Shown: positions 45,785 to 56,841 of the stretch, piece by piece
How positions within the stretch are numbered: position 1 is the stretch's first letter
Layout: each line of letters starts with the position of its first letter
NCBI GenBank assembly: GCA_024663395.1
Contig: JANFAH010000001.1
Coordinates: forward strand, 5,580,001-5,644,000
Direction of reading: 5' to 3'
DNA from: Pisolithus tinctorius
Taxonomy: Eukaryota > Basidiomycota > Agaricomycetes > Boletales > Pisolithaceae
Length of the DNA stretch: 64,000 bases
Translations under genes and position numbers: made by a program
Notes under the pieces: model-generated
The model's database searches: none
What the model saw: only the letters and a program-made list of their open reading frames with translations
What the model was told of the DNA's origin: nothing

Positions 45785-48700
45785 ATGGGGTTTCGGCAGT
45801 GCCATTGCAAGTCCAAAGGATGCCGTGGGACTCTAGTCCCTGCCCACGTTGCCTTTGCCCATGAACGTGCTGATCTCCGTAAAGCTACCGAGGCATCGAA
45901 GACCCAGCTGCGCGTGGCAGGGCTCCGTGTTGTTCCTTCAACCTATAAAGACCACGGGTCTGTCTTACGAATGTTTCCGCACCCTATATGCGCCCCCCCT
46001 GCACCTCTCTCTGCTAACGTTGTTTTCTCTGACCCCCTGCGTTCCTCGACTAGTCCTGTTGAGCAGGAAATGCTTGACCACGGTACTTTAACTGGCGAGG
46101 ACCTCGATATTCTGACATTTGGCAGCGATCTACCCAACTTGGGTCCTAATTTTCACAGTCCAGAGGCGCTCCTTTCGGCGGTTGACTATTTTCAGGAGTA
46201 CAACATGCGGACGTCTACTACCTCTCGACCTCTAACATCTTTTGACACTTATCGTCTCCCATCCGACCCAGAACAACGTGCTCTCGAACGTCGGCTGCGA
46301 CAGATCGGAGATCAGGTCCTTGACGAGCAAAATTCCGTATATGACGATGGTCAACTAGAAGTACCCCATGATGTCGGCTTCACCTGGTCCTATCCCGACG
46401 AAGATGATGAGTCTCCTCAAACTGACCCGACTGACGAAGCTCTTCTCCATCTCGCGTGCGATGAAGACGATCCAGATCCTTTCTTTATTGACGAGGAGGT
46501 GCGAGCAGACAGGGCCGACCTCGCAGAATTGCCAGACCATGTCGCGGTCATTCATGCAACCGTATCATGGCTCCACCTCCAATTCCATCTCCCGCGCGTT
46601 GCTTGCAATGCACTACTTGCTATATTCTCGCTACTTCTTCTGTTCTTTAACTCGAACTCAAGTCTTCCATTCACCACTCTCCATTCCGGCAATCGCATCC
46701 TCGGCGTCGATAAACCGGTTCACACGCTACCTGTCTGTCCGACATGTCGCGATGTCTATCCGCCTGCCACGTCGCTGCTATGTCATGATACATGCACTTC
46801 CTGTAACGTCGATTTGTTTCTTCCAGGGCAAACCCCGCGGGGTAATGCACGCGCTTTGAAGACTCCTATCGTCAAGTACCCCTACCTCCCGTTATCCGAG
46901 CAGATTTCATCGATCCTCATGATTCCTGGTATCGAGGACGTGCTTGATGGATGGCGAGGCAAGTCACGCTCGCCTGGCATCTATACGGACATCTTCGATG
47001 GCAGTATCTGCCGCGCGAAGCTCAAAGGGCCCGACGGCAAATTATTTTTTTCAAACGACCGGAATGAACGACACGGCCCCAATAATGAGCTACGCCTTGG
47101 TGTTAACCTTGGTGTTGACTGGTATGTACTCATCTCATAGGCTCATAACTAATTGACGCTGAACACCCGCTGGCCCTACAGGTTTTCGTACATTCGAAGT
47201 AACATCGCGCCATCTCATTCATCGTGCCCTACCTCCTTCTCGATTTGCAACCTCCCTCCCGAGTACAGATACCGGACTGCGAATCTCATGTGTACGAGCA
47301 TCATGCCAGGACCTAAAGAGCAAACACCAGACCAAGTACAACGTTTCCTTCGACCTATCGTCTCCGACTTACTGCGGCTCTGGAAATATGGCATCAAGAT
47401 ACCCACAGAATCCCAACCAGAAGGTGAGACAATATATTTTCGTACATAGATCTACTCAACCATAATAGGTCGCCTCGTTCGTGTCGCATTGGTTGCGGTC
47501 GTATGTGACAAGCCTGCAGCGCATAAGATAGGTGGTTTTGCGTCGCACTCACACAATTATTACTGCACGTGTTGCTGGATACGCTCGACGGACAAGGGAA
47601 ATGTAAATGCTTTCCAGAAAGGAGGTGCGTCATTACACGCTGACTGTTGAACTTCGTCTTAATGCAAACACCAGCTCATCCCCCACGGACGAACGTAGAG
47701 CAACGCCGTTTAGGCGAGGAATATCGCAACCTCCCGTCTCCCAATGCGCAGAAGATTTTCGTCAAAGATTTCGCGACACACTATTCACAACTCTCTCGTC
47801 TCCCATACTTCGACTTGGTCGAACAAATCGTCATAGATCCCATGCACAACTTGTTCTTAGGTGAGTCATCCATCATGCCTGTTCCCTGCCGTGCTAAATG
47901 TCTCTTCCATTAATGTCAGGTCTCGTGAAAACGCACTTCTACCACATATGGGTTCAAGGCAAGATACTACGACCAAATCACGAGTTAGGCATGCTGCATA
48001 GCATGCTCACAGATGTACGTTCTTCCCTCCCTCTCATTTCATATACCAACCAATCGAAACGCCGTAGTTTATCATCCCAGGGTCGTGCGGCAAGCTGCCA
48101 AGAGACATTGGGACCCCCGCCGGTGGGTCTTTGACAGCTGACCAGTGGTTGCTTCTCGCAACCGTCTACGGTCCCATCATTGTATGTGTTCAGACGACTC
48201 GCAGCGCTCACAACTAACCTTACCTGCGTTGACTTAGATACCACAGATATGGAGCACATTCTTGCCAAGCAATGCCTCAGACGAGGCTTCTTCCCACCGC
48301 ATCGCTGTGATTGAGAGGGCTGAGACGGAAAAACAACAGGAGGCGACTCGCAAAGCAAACAACAAGGTATCTCTAGCGGAAGCCAAGAAACGTGGAAAGG
48401 AGGCCTACAAGACCGAAAAAGCCCGGATTGCCCAGGAGAAGATCACCATCGCTGAGGTGAAACAACGCGAAAAACTCCAGCAGGCAGTAGCGAAGCAAGC
48501 AGAGAAGGCACGGCAGGCTGGAGCAAAAAAAGTGAGTACATTATCTCTAAATATCTGTTGTTTCAGACTCGCGCTCTGCTAGGCGTCGAAAAAGCGAAAG
48601 GCGAGCTCTCAAGACGTCCAAGACCTACCTGAAGGTCAATTGCGTGGGCCGCCTCCCCCACCAGGCGATCGCATCGAGCAGATACCCGATGATCCGCAGA

Positions 48701-50113
48701 TGCCTGAGGACGAGCGACTCCGTCTCCACCCCAAGGAACTGGCAAACTTCCTTAAGTTGTCCATGGCCATTCGTATCCTCATCAAGCGTACCATCACCGA
48801 CCATGACATCGACACTGCCGACAACTTACTGCGAGAGTACAACATAGAATTGATTAAGGTCCGTCACCACTACACAGCACTGACTCCAAGCCTGACATAC
48901 CTCTACAGCTTTATGGATCCGCTATCATGAAACCGAATCACCACTATGCGACACACGTTGGTGACTGCGCCCGCAACTTTGGTCCCCTTCACGACTTCTG
49001 GACATTTCTTTTTGAACGCCTCAACAAGATCTTGAAATCCTTCAAAGCCAACAACCACGCAAACGGCGAACTGGAAGCCACGTTTTTTAAGGAGTTTCAC
49101 AGAACTTGTGAGACTTCCAGAGTTGTAAGTCCAATTGCTTAAGCACTCGCTATCCTACTGACTATATAATCAGATATACACGATGCGTACCAACCCAGCA
49201 AAGTCGCTCCGATCGGAGGCCGCCCGAATCATGCAGAAGGTCACCCACGAAGAGCGTGGCACCGTTGCTGGGCTTGCGGCCCTCTCTCAGGAACTCGACG
49301 AAATCAGCATGGATGGTACGGTTATGTTCACTTGTATATACGATCAATTGACCGCTGACTGCGTGTTGCACAGTGGGGATGGCTTACGTGCTAAGTCCTC
49401 GCCGTCATGAGAATAGTTTCTCATCTGAAACCTATCGTTTACTCGCTTGCACTCTGAACACCCGCTTTCCACATTCCCCTGTGCACTGTCAACACGAACG
49501 ACCGACCTCACACGACAGCGTTCCCCTCAACCACAAAGGATTATTCTACGACTACGTTATAATCGAAGGCAAGCGAATTCATGCTTCGAAAGCAGTCGGG
49601 ACACGCTCGTCGTCGCTCATTCATGTCGTGATACCGGGTCAAGCACCCATGCACGTATACGGCGAAATTCTTGAGATTTTTCAGGTCAATCAACACCTGC
49701 TCGATGGTAAACATAGCCTGTGGTTGGCCTGGATGCGATGGTTCAAGCCATATGAGGGGGATCGAGTGACGATCTGGGATGAATTGTAAGTTCTTTTCTG
49801 TGACCCATTATCACTCTCATTGACTGTCTTAAGTTCTACTCTAGGTGTTCGCTTATGGGAACTCGGAGAGTATCAAGGGCAAGAATTGCCACTCCCATCG
49901 CTCGTCGACTTAGACTGGATCAAGAATTTGGTGGCCATGACAATTGTAACACTTGGAGAGAACCGGCGAAAGGTCTGGGCGACGGTAGACCTCGCAAAGG
50001 TGTGCCGCATCACAAATTCACTAACACCAGACTTGCCATTGAACCAATACATAGTGACAGGGCTTCGAACACATTACACGTATGCACTTCATGGATTAGA
50101 CACTCAGCGGTAA
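45785..50113 (+). CDS. Tnp2-type CACTA/EnSpm transposase
   Basis: DDE transposase of the basidiomycete Tnp2 family. Starting MGFRQCHCKSKGCRGTLVPA, a long first exon runs to 47.1 kb. It contains a Cys-rich zinc-binding block (VCPTCRDVYPPATSLLCHDT, CTSCNVDLF) and GPDGKLFFSNDRNE. Eleven short introns follow with correct phases. Conserved core motifs are NLPPEYRYRTANLMC, MPGPKEQTPDQVQRFLRPIV, VVCDKPAAHKIGGF (first catalytic Asp region), a Cys pair in YYCTCCWI, QIVIDPMHNLFLGLVKTHFY (second Asp region), GTPAGGSLTADQW, IMKPNHHYATH and FWTFLFERLNKILKSFKANN. The last exon can be read through an acceptor near 49834 to TAA at 50113; otherwise it stops at 49789. I see no internal stop or frameshift, so it may be functional. 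Confidence 0.88.
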
Positions 50114-50196
50114 AGTAGTGGTATTCATACATCAATGGAGCCTCTCGGATACGTTTAGACCGTTAGCCTGGCAAGTGAACAACGCAGTGAAGGTTT

Positions 50197-52302
50197 TCAG
50201 GTCTCGACGGTATCGTCTTCTGATTCTGATGACGTGCACATCCCCGCTTCAAGCCATTCCTTCAGCTCTTTGAGGTAGGTGGCATCTGCGTCGAAAATTT
50301 CCCCCTGCCTAAGCCTCGAATAGAATCCCTTCAGCCAGTCAACGCCTTCAACTACCTCCACGTTCGGATTCTTAGCGCGCCATGTTTCATCTACCATCGG
50401 CTTGAAGATTGTGGCTTTGGGCTGTGGCGGATTATGATTTAAATGTTTGGGGGAAACATCGAAGACGCGTTTGTGGAACTTCTTGGTCGTCTTGCGACGT
50501 TTGCGCTGCGGTTCGTCATCTACACTTCTCATGCTGCCACTAGAGGGTTCGTTGACATCTTGTTGCTGTTTCAAGGCGTGGAAACTTAGCCAGCGAAGGA
50601 ACGCGACGTACTATCGAACCAAGACCCTCGATGAGTGATGGTTTTGTAGCACGCAAGTTGGCAACTTACATCAATAGATCGCCAAGCGTGACCTACGACT
50701 TTGTTTGCAGATTTCCCAACCTCCACGAGTTTTCTTCTTTCCAAAGTATCCTCGCTGACGTCGCTGTCGTTACAGGTGAGAACGTCAGACCCAAGATCTG
50801 TCTCGATAAGGGCCGCTGCACCCTTGTGGCCTGAATCTTGTTCGTATTGCAACGCCGCCTTGCGTCGAACTGCAGTGACCTAAGAGCTCGTGAAGGGCAT
50901 TTAGTTAACCAGGTGAATTTCGCAGCTTACTGTGGAACATCGGGCGCGCTGCCGACCATATTCCAGCCTCTGTTTGGCCTTGCGCACGCCCTGCTCGGTT
51001 TGGAGCTCACTAGCTCTCTTATGGATGCTCCGGAAATAGGTTTTAGCACACTCTGTTATTATCAGGAGGTTGAACGATTTGTCCGGGATATTCTTGACTT
51101 GGGTCAGCTCCCTCTGGCTCTGTTACCCTGCCGGTGAGTACCTACAAACATCGTTGAACGACACTACTGCCACCTTTTCGTTGTTATAGACACGCTCAGC
51201 GACCTCTTCGATAAATTTAGCGTTTAGCTTGTCGTCCACCTGCCCAAGCCAATTGGGGTGCCAAATCTCAACCCCTTCGGCCGTAAGTTCCAAGGGTTCT
51301 CCACCATCAAGAGGTTTGACAGCAGCTAGCGCCGCCACACGAACTTTCTTGCTACGGCTACAGTCAATTCCACATAATTGGCAGAATAGCGGCTGGATAA
51401 TAGACTTGTAATGGCAAATAAGAATGTCCGGTGAGCGCATCTAACGAGTAGCATGGCATACTGACATACCTTTACAGCCGTATGATCATTAGAACTCATC
51501 CTTGACGAGGCTTGCTTCAGGGCCACTTCACCTTTCTCTTGAAGTTCTGCAAAGTTCTGTTCAAGAGTGTCGAGGCGAGAAGTCACCGTTTTATTGTCTT
51601 CCCTCAGTCTGGTAAGTTCTTCTTCGAGATGCATCTTCCCTTCAGTAAGGTTTCTGATATCAACCATTATCTGCGCAACTGTCGCTTGCAAGCTGTGCAT
51701 AGGCTCGCGTTCATAGCCGCGCATTGGCTCACGATCGTAACTGTGCAGGTCTGGCACAAAGGACCCGCTTCTAGAACGATTTGGGGCGTACATATCGTCT
51801 TGCACAAGAGCCTCACCGTGTCCATGGGTAATCGACTGGCTACGAACAGACCTACTGGAATAGACTGGCGTAGTACGTTCGCGTCCGTTCCCGTTCCCCT
51901 GGTAAGGCTTATAGCCGATCGGTTGGTTGGGCTGACTCCCTCCTAGATAGGGATAGGGGGCTTCGTGTGGATCAATGGGACTGGTCGTCTCCACATCACG
52001 GAACTGATGCTGGAAGGAAAACGAGGGTGTGAAATGCTACATATGTAAGGCAAGGTGCGTGGCTATTCAGACAGGAAATCCGTACTGACCGGTGGTCAGT
52101 CATTCTGTTGAGCAGGAGTACTGGTCGCGAATGGATCATCTGGATGGCCGGAGAGGACGTGAGAATGCTCCAGCGCGCGCCCGCTCGTATTCGCTGATGG
52201 TCGGTCGCTTTGACTAGGAGGCGCGAACGGATCGTCTGGATGACCAGGGAGGATGTTAGAGTGCCCTGACGCGCGCCCACTTGGACGTGGCTGAGAGTAC
52301 AT
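50197..52302 (-). CDS. CACTA element A accessory protein 2, coiled-coil, possibly disrupted
   Basis: Minus-strand gene converging on the transposase (83 bp apart). From its 5' side: a repeat-bearing exon (52096..52302) in which GHPDDPFA occurs twice; an exon from about 52.0 kb with a Tyr/Pro/Arg-rich part and a coiled coil (MHLEEELTRLREDNKTVTSR); an exon with CQLCGIDCSRSKKVRVAALA; a helical exon (NIPDKSFNLLIITECAKTYF); and a C-terminal part with QRKRRKTTKKFHKR and VDWLKGFYSRLRQGEIFDAD. Two defects: TGA at 52096-52098 just before the apparent donor, and a join near 51.45 kb that needs either a 29-nt intron or a frameshift. It may be a recently broken gene or my start may be wrong. No domain recognised. 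Confidence 0.5.
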
Positions 52303-52715
52303 CTGTCTATGGCACAGAAGACGCGTTCGTACGCGCTGGATTCAGACGAGGGGGCTGGGGGAGCAGCGAGCGAGGGTGGCACCCAGGGGGGGCAACCATT
52401 TTCGAAGCGCACCATGTAGTAGGCACTCTGAACATAATCTGATCTTATTATTCTGAATAGCGCAAGTGAAGATGGCGAGGATCGATGTGATTTATACGAG
52501 GCGATTCATGTACATATCCTATAATCGCAGTGTAATCTGCTTAGAATATAGTTGATGGATGTTGGAATTGTCATGACGATAAGTTTGCGAATCCGACCAG
52601 ATTACATTTCGAAACGAGAACACCTCACGATGATTCTCAGACATATTATTAGCATTTACTACTCTTAGGATATAGTATGACTACGGCCTATCGCCCAACT
52701 ATCACCGCACCCGAT

Positions 52716-52736
52716 TAAAATCCCGTTTCCGCAGTG
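52716..52736 (-). repeat. Right terminal inverted repeat of element A
   Basis: Reverse complement reads CACTGCGGAAACGGGATTTT; pairs with 44221-44241. Confidence 0.8.
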
Positions 52737-52739
52737 AAT
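52737..52739. repeat. AAT shared between CACTA elements A and B
   Basis: A single AAT separates the right end of A from the left end of B. Confidence 0.8.
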
Positions 52740-54067
52740 CACTGCGGAAATGAGATTTTGAGGGGAGGGATAATCCGATGTGTCGAGACTAGATATGCTG
52801 ATGTCAGACTTTTTTTTGTAAGATATAGCCATTAGTCGTAGCAAAATTAGACTTGTTGATTTCTGGGTGCTGCATCCAAACAATCTGACAACAACCCGAA
52901 GTTAGCGTATCCAAGACAAGTGTAGCCTGATCAAAAGCTGATCAACGCAACATGAATTTACCCACCCTGACTGTACTTGACATTACAGCTTATAATCTGA
53001 CTGTTCTGCTACACAACAACCGTGTCTCTTATTTTTTCTGACCCCCAGATGAAACTACGGACTTAGCACCTTTATCATCTGCCCCAATCCCCCAAAGTCC
53101 GTCCCCCTCAGACCACCCAATACCCTCCCATAGCCATCTTCCCTTCGAAAATGATGCACGATGATGGTAGATCCAACCTCCAGAGCCGACGAGATGGAGT
53201 CTATCATGTTCAATTTGTCGTGGGTGATCAAACATGTTGCCGCTCCCCATAAACATCTCAATAACCAAGGTATTGCAGTTACCGTTGTGTATGGCAGGGT
53301 TCTAGGTAGTCCTATCATACAAAGACCTTAGATCCATCTCATGAACATTTCCACAGTATATATGCAACACCCTCCACCTCTCTCTATGTTTGGAATGGAT
53401 GGTCATAGTATGGTTGCATCTGTTTCTGTTCCTCTGGTAAGACTTGTAGCTGATTGATTGATTGGACTGACTTTCCCCTAGATCCATGCATTGAGAATAC
53501 CCCAGTGCGTGCTGCTCGTATTCACTGATGGTCTGTTGCTTTGACTAGGAGGTGCGAACAGATCGTCTGGATGGCCAGGGAGGATGTTACAGTGCCCCGA
53601 CACATGCCCACTCAGACGTGCCTGAGAGTACATCTGTCTACGGCACAGAAGATGCGTTCGTACACGCTAGATTCAGACGAGGGGGCTGGGGGAGCAGCAA
53701 GCGAGGGCGGCACCCAGGGGGGGCGACCATTTTTGAAGTGCACCGTGTAGTAGGTACTCTGGATATAATCTGATCTTATTATTCTGAATAGCACAAGTGA
53801 AGATGGTGAGGATCAATGTGATTCATATGACATGACTCATGTACATATCCTATATTCGCAGTGTAATCTGTTTAGAATATAGTTGATGCATGTTGGAATT
53901 ATCATGATGATAAGTTTGCGAATCCGACCAGATTACACTTCAAAACGAGAACACCTCACGATGATTCTCAGACATATTATTAGCATTTACTACTCTTAGG
54001 ATATAGTATGACTACAGCTTATCGCCCGACTATCACCGCACCCGATTAAAATCCCGTTTCCGCAGTG
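52740..54067 (+). mobile_element. CACTA transposon B, 1.3 kb non-autonomous derivative
   Basis: The element begins CACTGCGGAAATGAGATTTT and ends as the reverse complement of CACTGCGGAAACGGGATTTT, followed by AAT (54068-54070). Its right ~650 bp aligns almost base for base with the right end of A and still contains remnants of accessory gene 2 (53.3-53.75 kb, minus strand). Its left ~150 bp matches A more loosely. The middle (about 53.05-53.35 kb) has no obvious counterpart in A. No transposase is present. In the shared right end most differences from A are CpG to TpG or CpA. It must rely on an enzyme in trans. Confidence 0.82.
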
Positions 54068-54070
54068 AAT
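54068..54070. repeat. Target-site duplication AAT, right of element B
   Basis: AAT follows the right terminus of B directly. Confidence 0.75.
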
Positions 54071-54210
54071 AGTGATGAGCCTTAGAAGCATGCGATACGA
54101 AAGTTTACATTGCTACGTCTTTGATTGAGCTCATCAATTGGCTGTCACTCAAGTAGGCCGTTCCAAGTGTATTAGACTGTCGAGACACCGTCTAGCAATC
54201 CCAATGGTCA

Positions 54211-55394
54211 TTACTCTTTGCGTAGAGCTCCGGTAATACCACCCGTCAGGATGCTCGGAAACTCTTGGCTACCTACAGCGTAGAGCAATGATATCGATCC
54301 GCCCATCAACAAGAACAGGGTTACCGCAGTCCCGGCAAGCAAAACGAACGGACTAGAATGGTGTGAGCTGATGTCGCATACGGGAGGCTAGGTACTTGCC
54401 TGCTAATATCTTGTCGCTCACACATGTCTCCTACCCAGATTTGTGTCTGTCCAGACTCGCTCTTCGTTGTTTCGCAGGAACACACAAAGCATTCTCCCTC
54501 TTGACTAGTAGTGCTGACGCATGATCCGTGTCCAGAGCATGTATTCGTTGCATTCAGACACGCATATTCGGAGGCATGGCAATCTTTCGATGGGCGCGTG
54601 GACGTTTGTTGAACATTCGAGGGGGCGGAACTCTGCTGCGAGAACTGTGGAGTTCTTTTCTGCGCAGAGGGCGACGTATACGTCAGAAGTGCAAAATGTA
54701 TAGACCGGTCAGAAAGTGCCGCCTCGATTGCGCCGCGCACAGCTTGCGTAGCCAGCCGGTATGATTCGCTTTCCCGACCGTGCGATGCTGCAAGCTGGGG
54801 GATGCTAGTTAGTTGAACGCCAGCGAAACGATCAACATTAGCGTCGATGTAATCCGTGAGCGTTGAAATTTCGGCAAGGAAAGCTTCGTTGGCGGGTGTT
54901 GGGGCGGAGAAAATGTCCAGAGCGCGTGGAACACCTTCGGTTGGCACGGAGCGAGCAGCAAAGATATAAGAAAAAATATGGGCTGCACGACGCGTGCACA
55001 TCTTCAGAAATGTGGATAGATGGTCTTTGCTTGGCTCAGAGAAAGAGAAGTTTGGTAGCAAGGTTGGTGGAAGGACGTCTGGCGAAGCTCGTTACAGGTT
55101 CCAAGAAGTAACATGGGCGGAGTGAAATTCACCTGGAGCATATCTCTCGTCCATGAGAAGCAGCAAAGCATTCCGGTTGCCGCTAGCTACGAAATCCCGT
55201 TCGGTGACGAGGTGGCCCAACTTTACAGACTCTTGGGTCAGTTGTTCGAACTGGTCGAGACCAAGGTGTGCTGCTAGCACCTGGCTCGCTTGGTGTGGTG
55301 AGAGACGAGCAGGCAACAGCTCGGGTGGACTGAGGTAGACATCGGCAGCCCGTGTCAGGCCAAGAAACAGTAGACATGCAGATAATCCACGCAT
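54211..55394 (-). CDS. Vps3844-domain type I membrane protein
   Basis: Predicted vacuolar-sorting/secretory-pathway membrane protein of the Vps3844 family. Three exons (55133..55394, 54400..55078, 54211..54352) give 360 aa. A signal peptide opens the protein (MRGLSACLLFLGLTRAADVY). The lumenal region is followed by the Cys-rich C-terminal signature: ACLNATNTCSGHGSCVSTTS, then CFVCSCETTKSESGQTQIWV and GDMCERQDISSPFVLL. One transmembrane helix follows (LLAGTAVTLFLLMGGSISLL), then YAVGSQEFPSILTG and a short tail. The Cys pattern is EGF-like. The second intron (54353..54399, 47 bp) has a GC donor (AG|GCAAGT), because the adjacent GT would put the membrane helix out of frame. It begins 141 bp beyond the transposon stack. 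Confidence 0.82.
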
Positions 55395-55636
55395 CGTCGA
55401 CGCCGTTGGAGGTGGGCATCCTGAGTGTTAGGTAATCACCATTTCACTGCAGAAATCACGTGACGCGCAGGGTGGTCCGAGCGTGGGAGTCGCTATGGCT
55501 GGGGGCGGAGTTTGAATTCCAGGGCCTGTCCTGCAGGTGTCTCAAGTATAAAAGCTTGCCCTCTTCCCACCACCCAGTACCCCCTCAGGAGAGCCTCGCT
55601 GTGTTCGGTGAATCAGTATCGACGGCACCGTTCACA
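55395..55636. promoter_or_regulatory. Bidirectional promoter, Vps3844 gene / TOA1
   Basis: 242 bp between head-to-head start codons. It contains the TATA box listed separately on the TOA1 side. Confidence 0.55.
55547..55554 (+). promoter_or_regulatory. TATA box upstream of TOA1
   Basis: TATAAAAG, about 83 bp before the TOA1 ATG. A T/C-rich stretch lies between them. Confidence 0.6.
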
Positions 55637-56841
55637 ATGTCGAATAAGATAGTGGTGAGCTGCTCACCCGGCCTTCGTTGTAGTAGTCCAGTTGGATAAC
55701 AGAGAGTCCTTGAGCCTGTGGTGTACCGCCAAGTCATTGACGAGGTTATTGCGGCCGTTAAGCCCGAGTTCGACGAGTTCGGGGTCAGTGAGGATGTCCT
55801 GGCTGATTTGCAACACGTGAGTAGTGCCGTCTCCGCGCTGCTCACAGACGTGACTACTCCCCTTTCCCCCGTTTAGAAGTGGCAAAGTAAAGTAATCGCC
55901 TCGCGGGTTGCGGATTTCGAACCACCACAGCAACCAGCCCAGCATCCTGTTTATCCCGCACACTCGATCCACATGATGCAACACCATCCCCACTATCCAC
56001 CACCCCATAACCCCTATGTCGTTTCCCCACAACAGCAGGCCCAACCAACTCAGGTGAAGACGGAACCCGTCGATAATCGATATATTTTGAGTGCACCACC
56101 GGGAATGTCCTACGCATTACCGCCGCTTCCCGGACCCCAGCTAAACGGCTTAAAAGCACCCACTTATCCTGGTGGACAACAAGGGGTTCTTTCTTTCCCC
56201 CCTCACCCCGCTCAGCTCGCCCGTCCTACTGCAGCTCCTCGATCCTATCAACCCCCGGCACCGTCATCGCAAGCCCCATCTTCTTCTGTGCAAACCTCAG
56301 TTACCCAGGCACAACAACAAGGAACGCCACCCCAGCCGACGCCCCCTACGCAATCGCGGCCACCTTCAAGCCCGCAGAAAATTCCCCAAGCAGATGGACC
56401 TTCATCATCCGAGTCAGAATCACCATCACCCCCTCCAAATCAATCATATGCACCTCGTCCCTCCCATCCGTCGCTTCCGCAACCATCACAGACGTCAGGA
56501 TCACAACCCGGGGATTCTGAAGCAATCAATAGCGACCTTGATGATTCCGACACAGAAGGGGAAGAAGATGCAGAAGAAGGTGGCCCGGGAGACACTGACA
56601 TTGTCTTCTGCACTTATGACAAGGTTTGCGTTACTCCGCATAGATTTTTTTGGCGCTCATCCATGCGTTTACCATTTCCTAGGTGGGGCGAGTGAAGAAT
56701 AAGTGGAAATGCATATTGAAGGATGGAATGATCCATGTCAACGGGAAGGATTACTTATTTACAAAGTGCACAGGGTGAGTTATGGCGTGGAATGAGCAAG
56801 TAACTTCTGATAATCAGTACGACAGGGAATTTGAGTGGTAG
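55637..56841 (+). CDS. TOA1: Transcription initiation factor IIA large subunit
   Basis: TFIIA alpha/beta precursor, which stabilises TBP on promoters. Five exons (55637..55654, 55715..55816, 55877..56623, 56683..56774, 56826..56841) give 324 aa. N-terminal four-helix-bundle part: MSNKIVPVVYRQVIDEVIAA, VKPEFDEFGVSEDVLADLQH, KWQSKVIASRVADFEPP. A long Pro/Gln/Ser-rich spacer follows, then an acidic block. The C-terminal beta-barrel part is VGRVKNKWKCILKDGMIHVN, GKDYLFTKCTGEFEW. First and last exons are tiny (18 and 16 nt). The exon-2 acceptor is TTGAG|CCT; the earlier AG sites introduce a stop. Complete and typical. Confidence 0.94.

Larger units (their letters stand above)
44221..52736 (+). mobile_element. 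CACTA/EnSpm DNA transposon A, 8.5 kb, probably autonomous in the recent past
   Basis: The element begins CACTGCGGAAACAAGATTTT and ends with the reverse complement of CACTGCGGAAACGGGATTTT, flanked by AAT on both sides (3-bp duplication, as expected for CACTA elements). It carries three genes: a + strand accessory gene, a + strand Tnp2 transposase, and a - strand coiled-coil accessory gene converging on the transposase. The motif AATCCGAC recurs near the ends (44276, 44325 and 52590), like the subterminal sites bound by TnpA-type proteins in plant CACTA elements. The transposase frame is open across all inferred introns. Confidence 0.88.
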
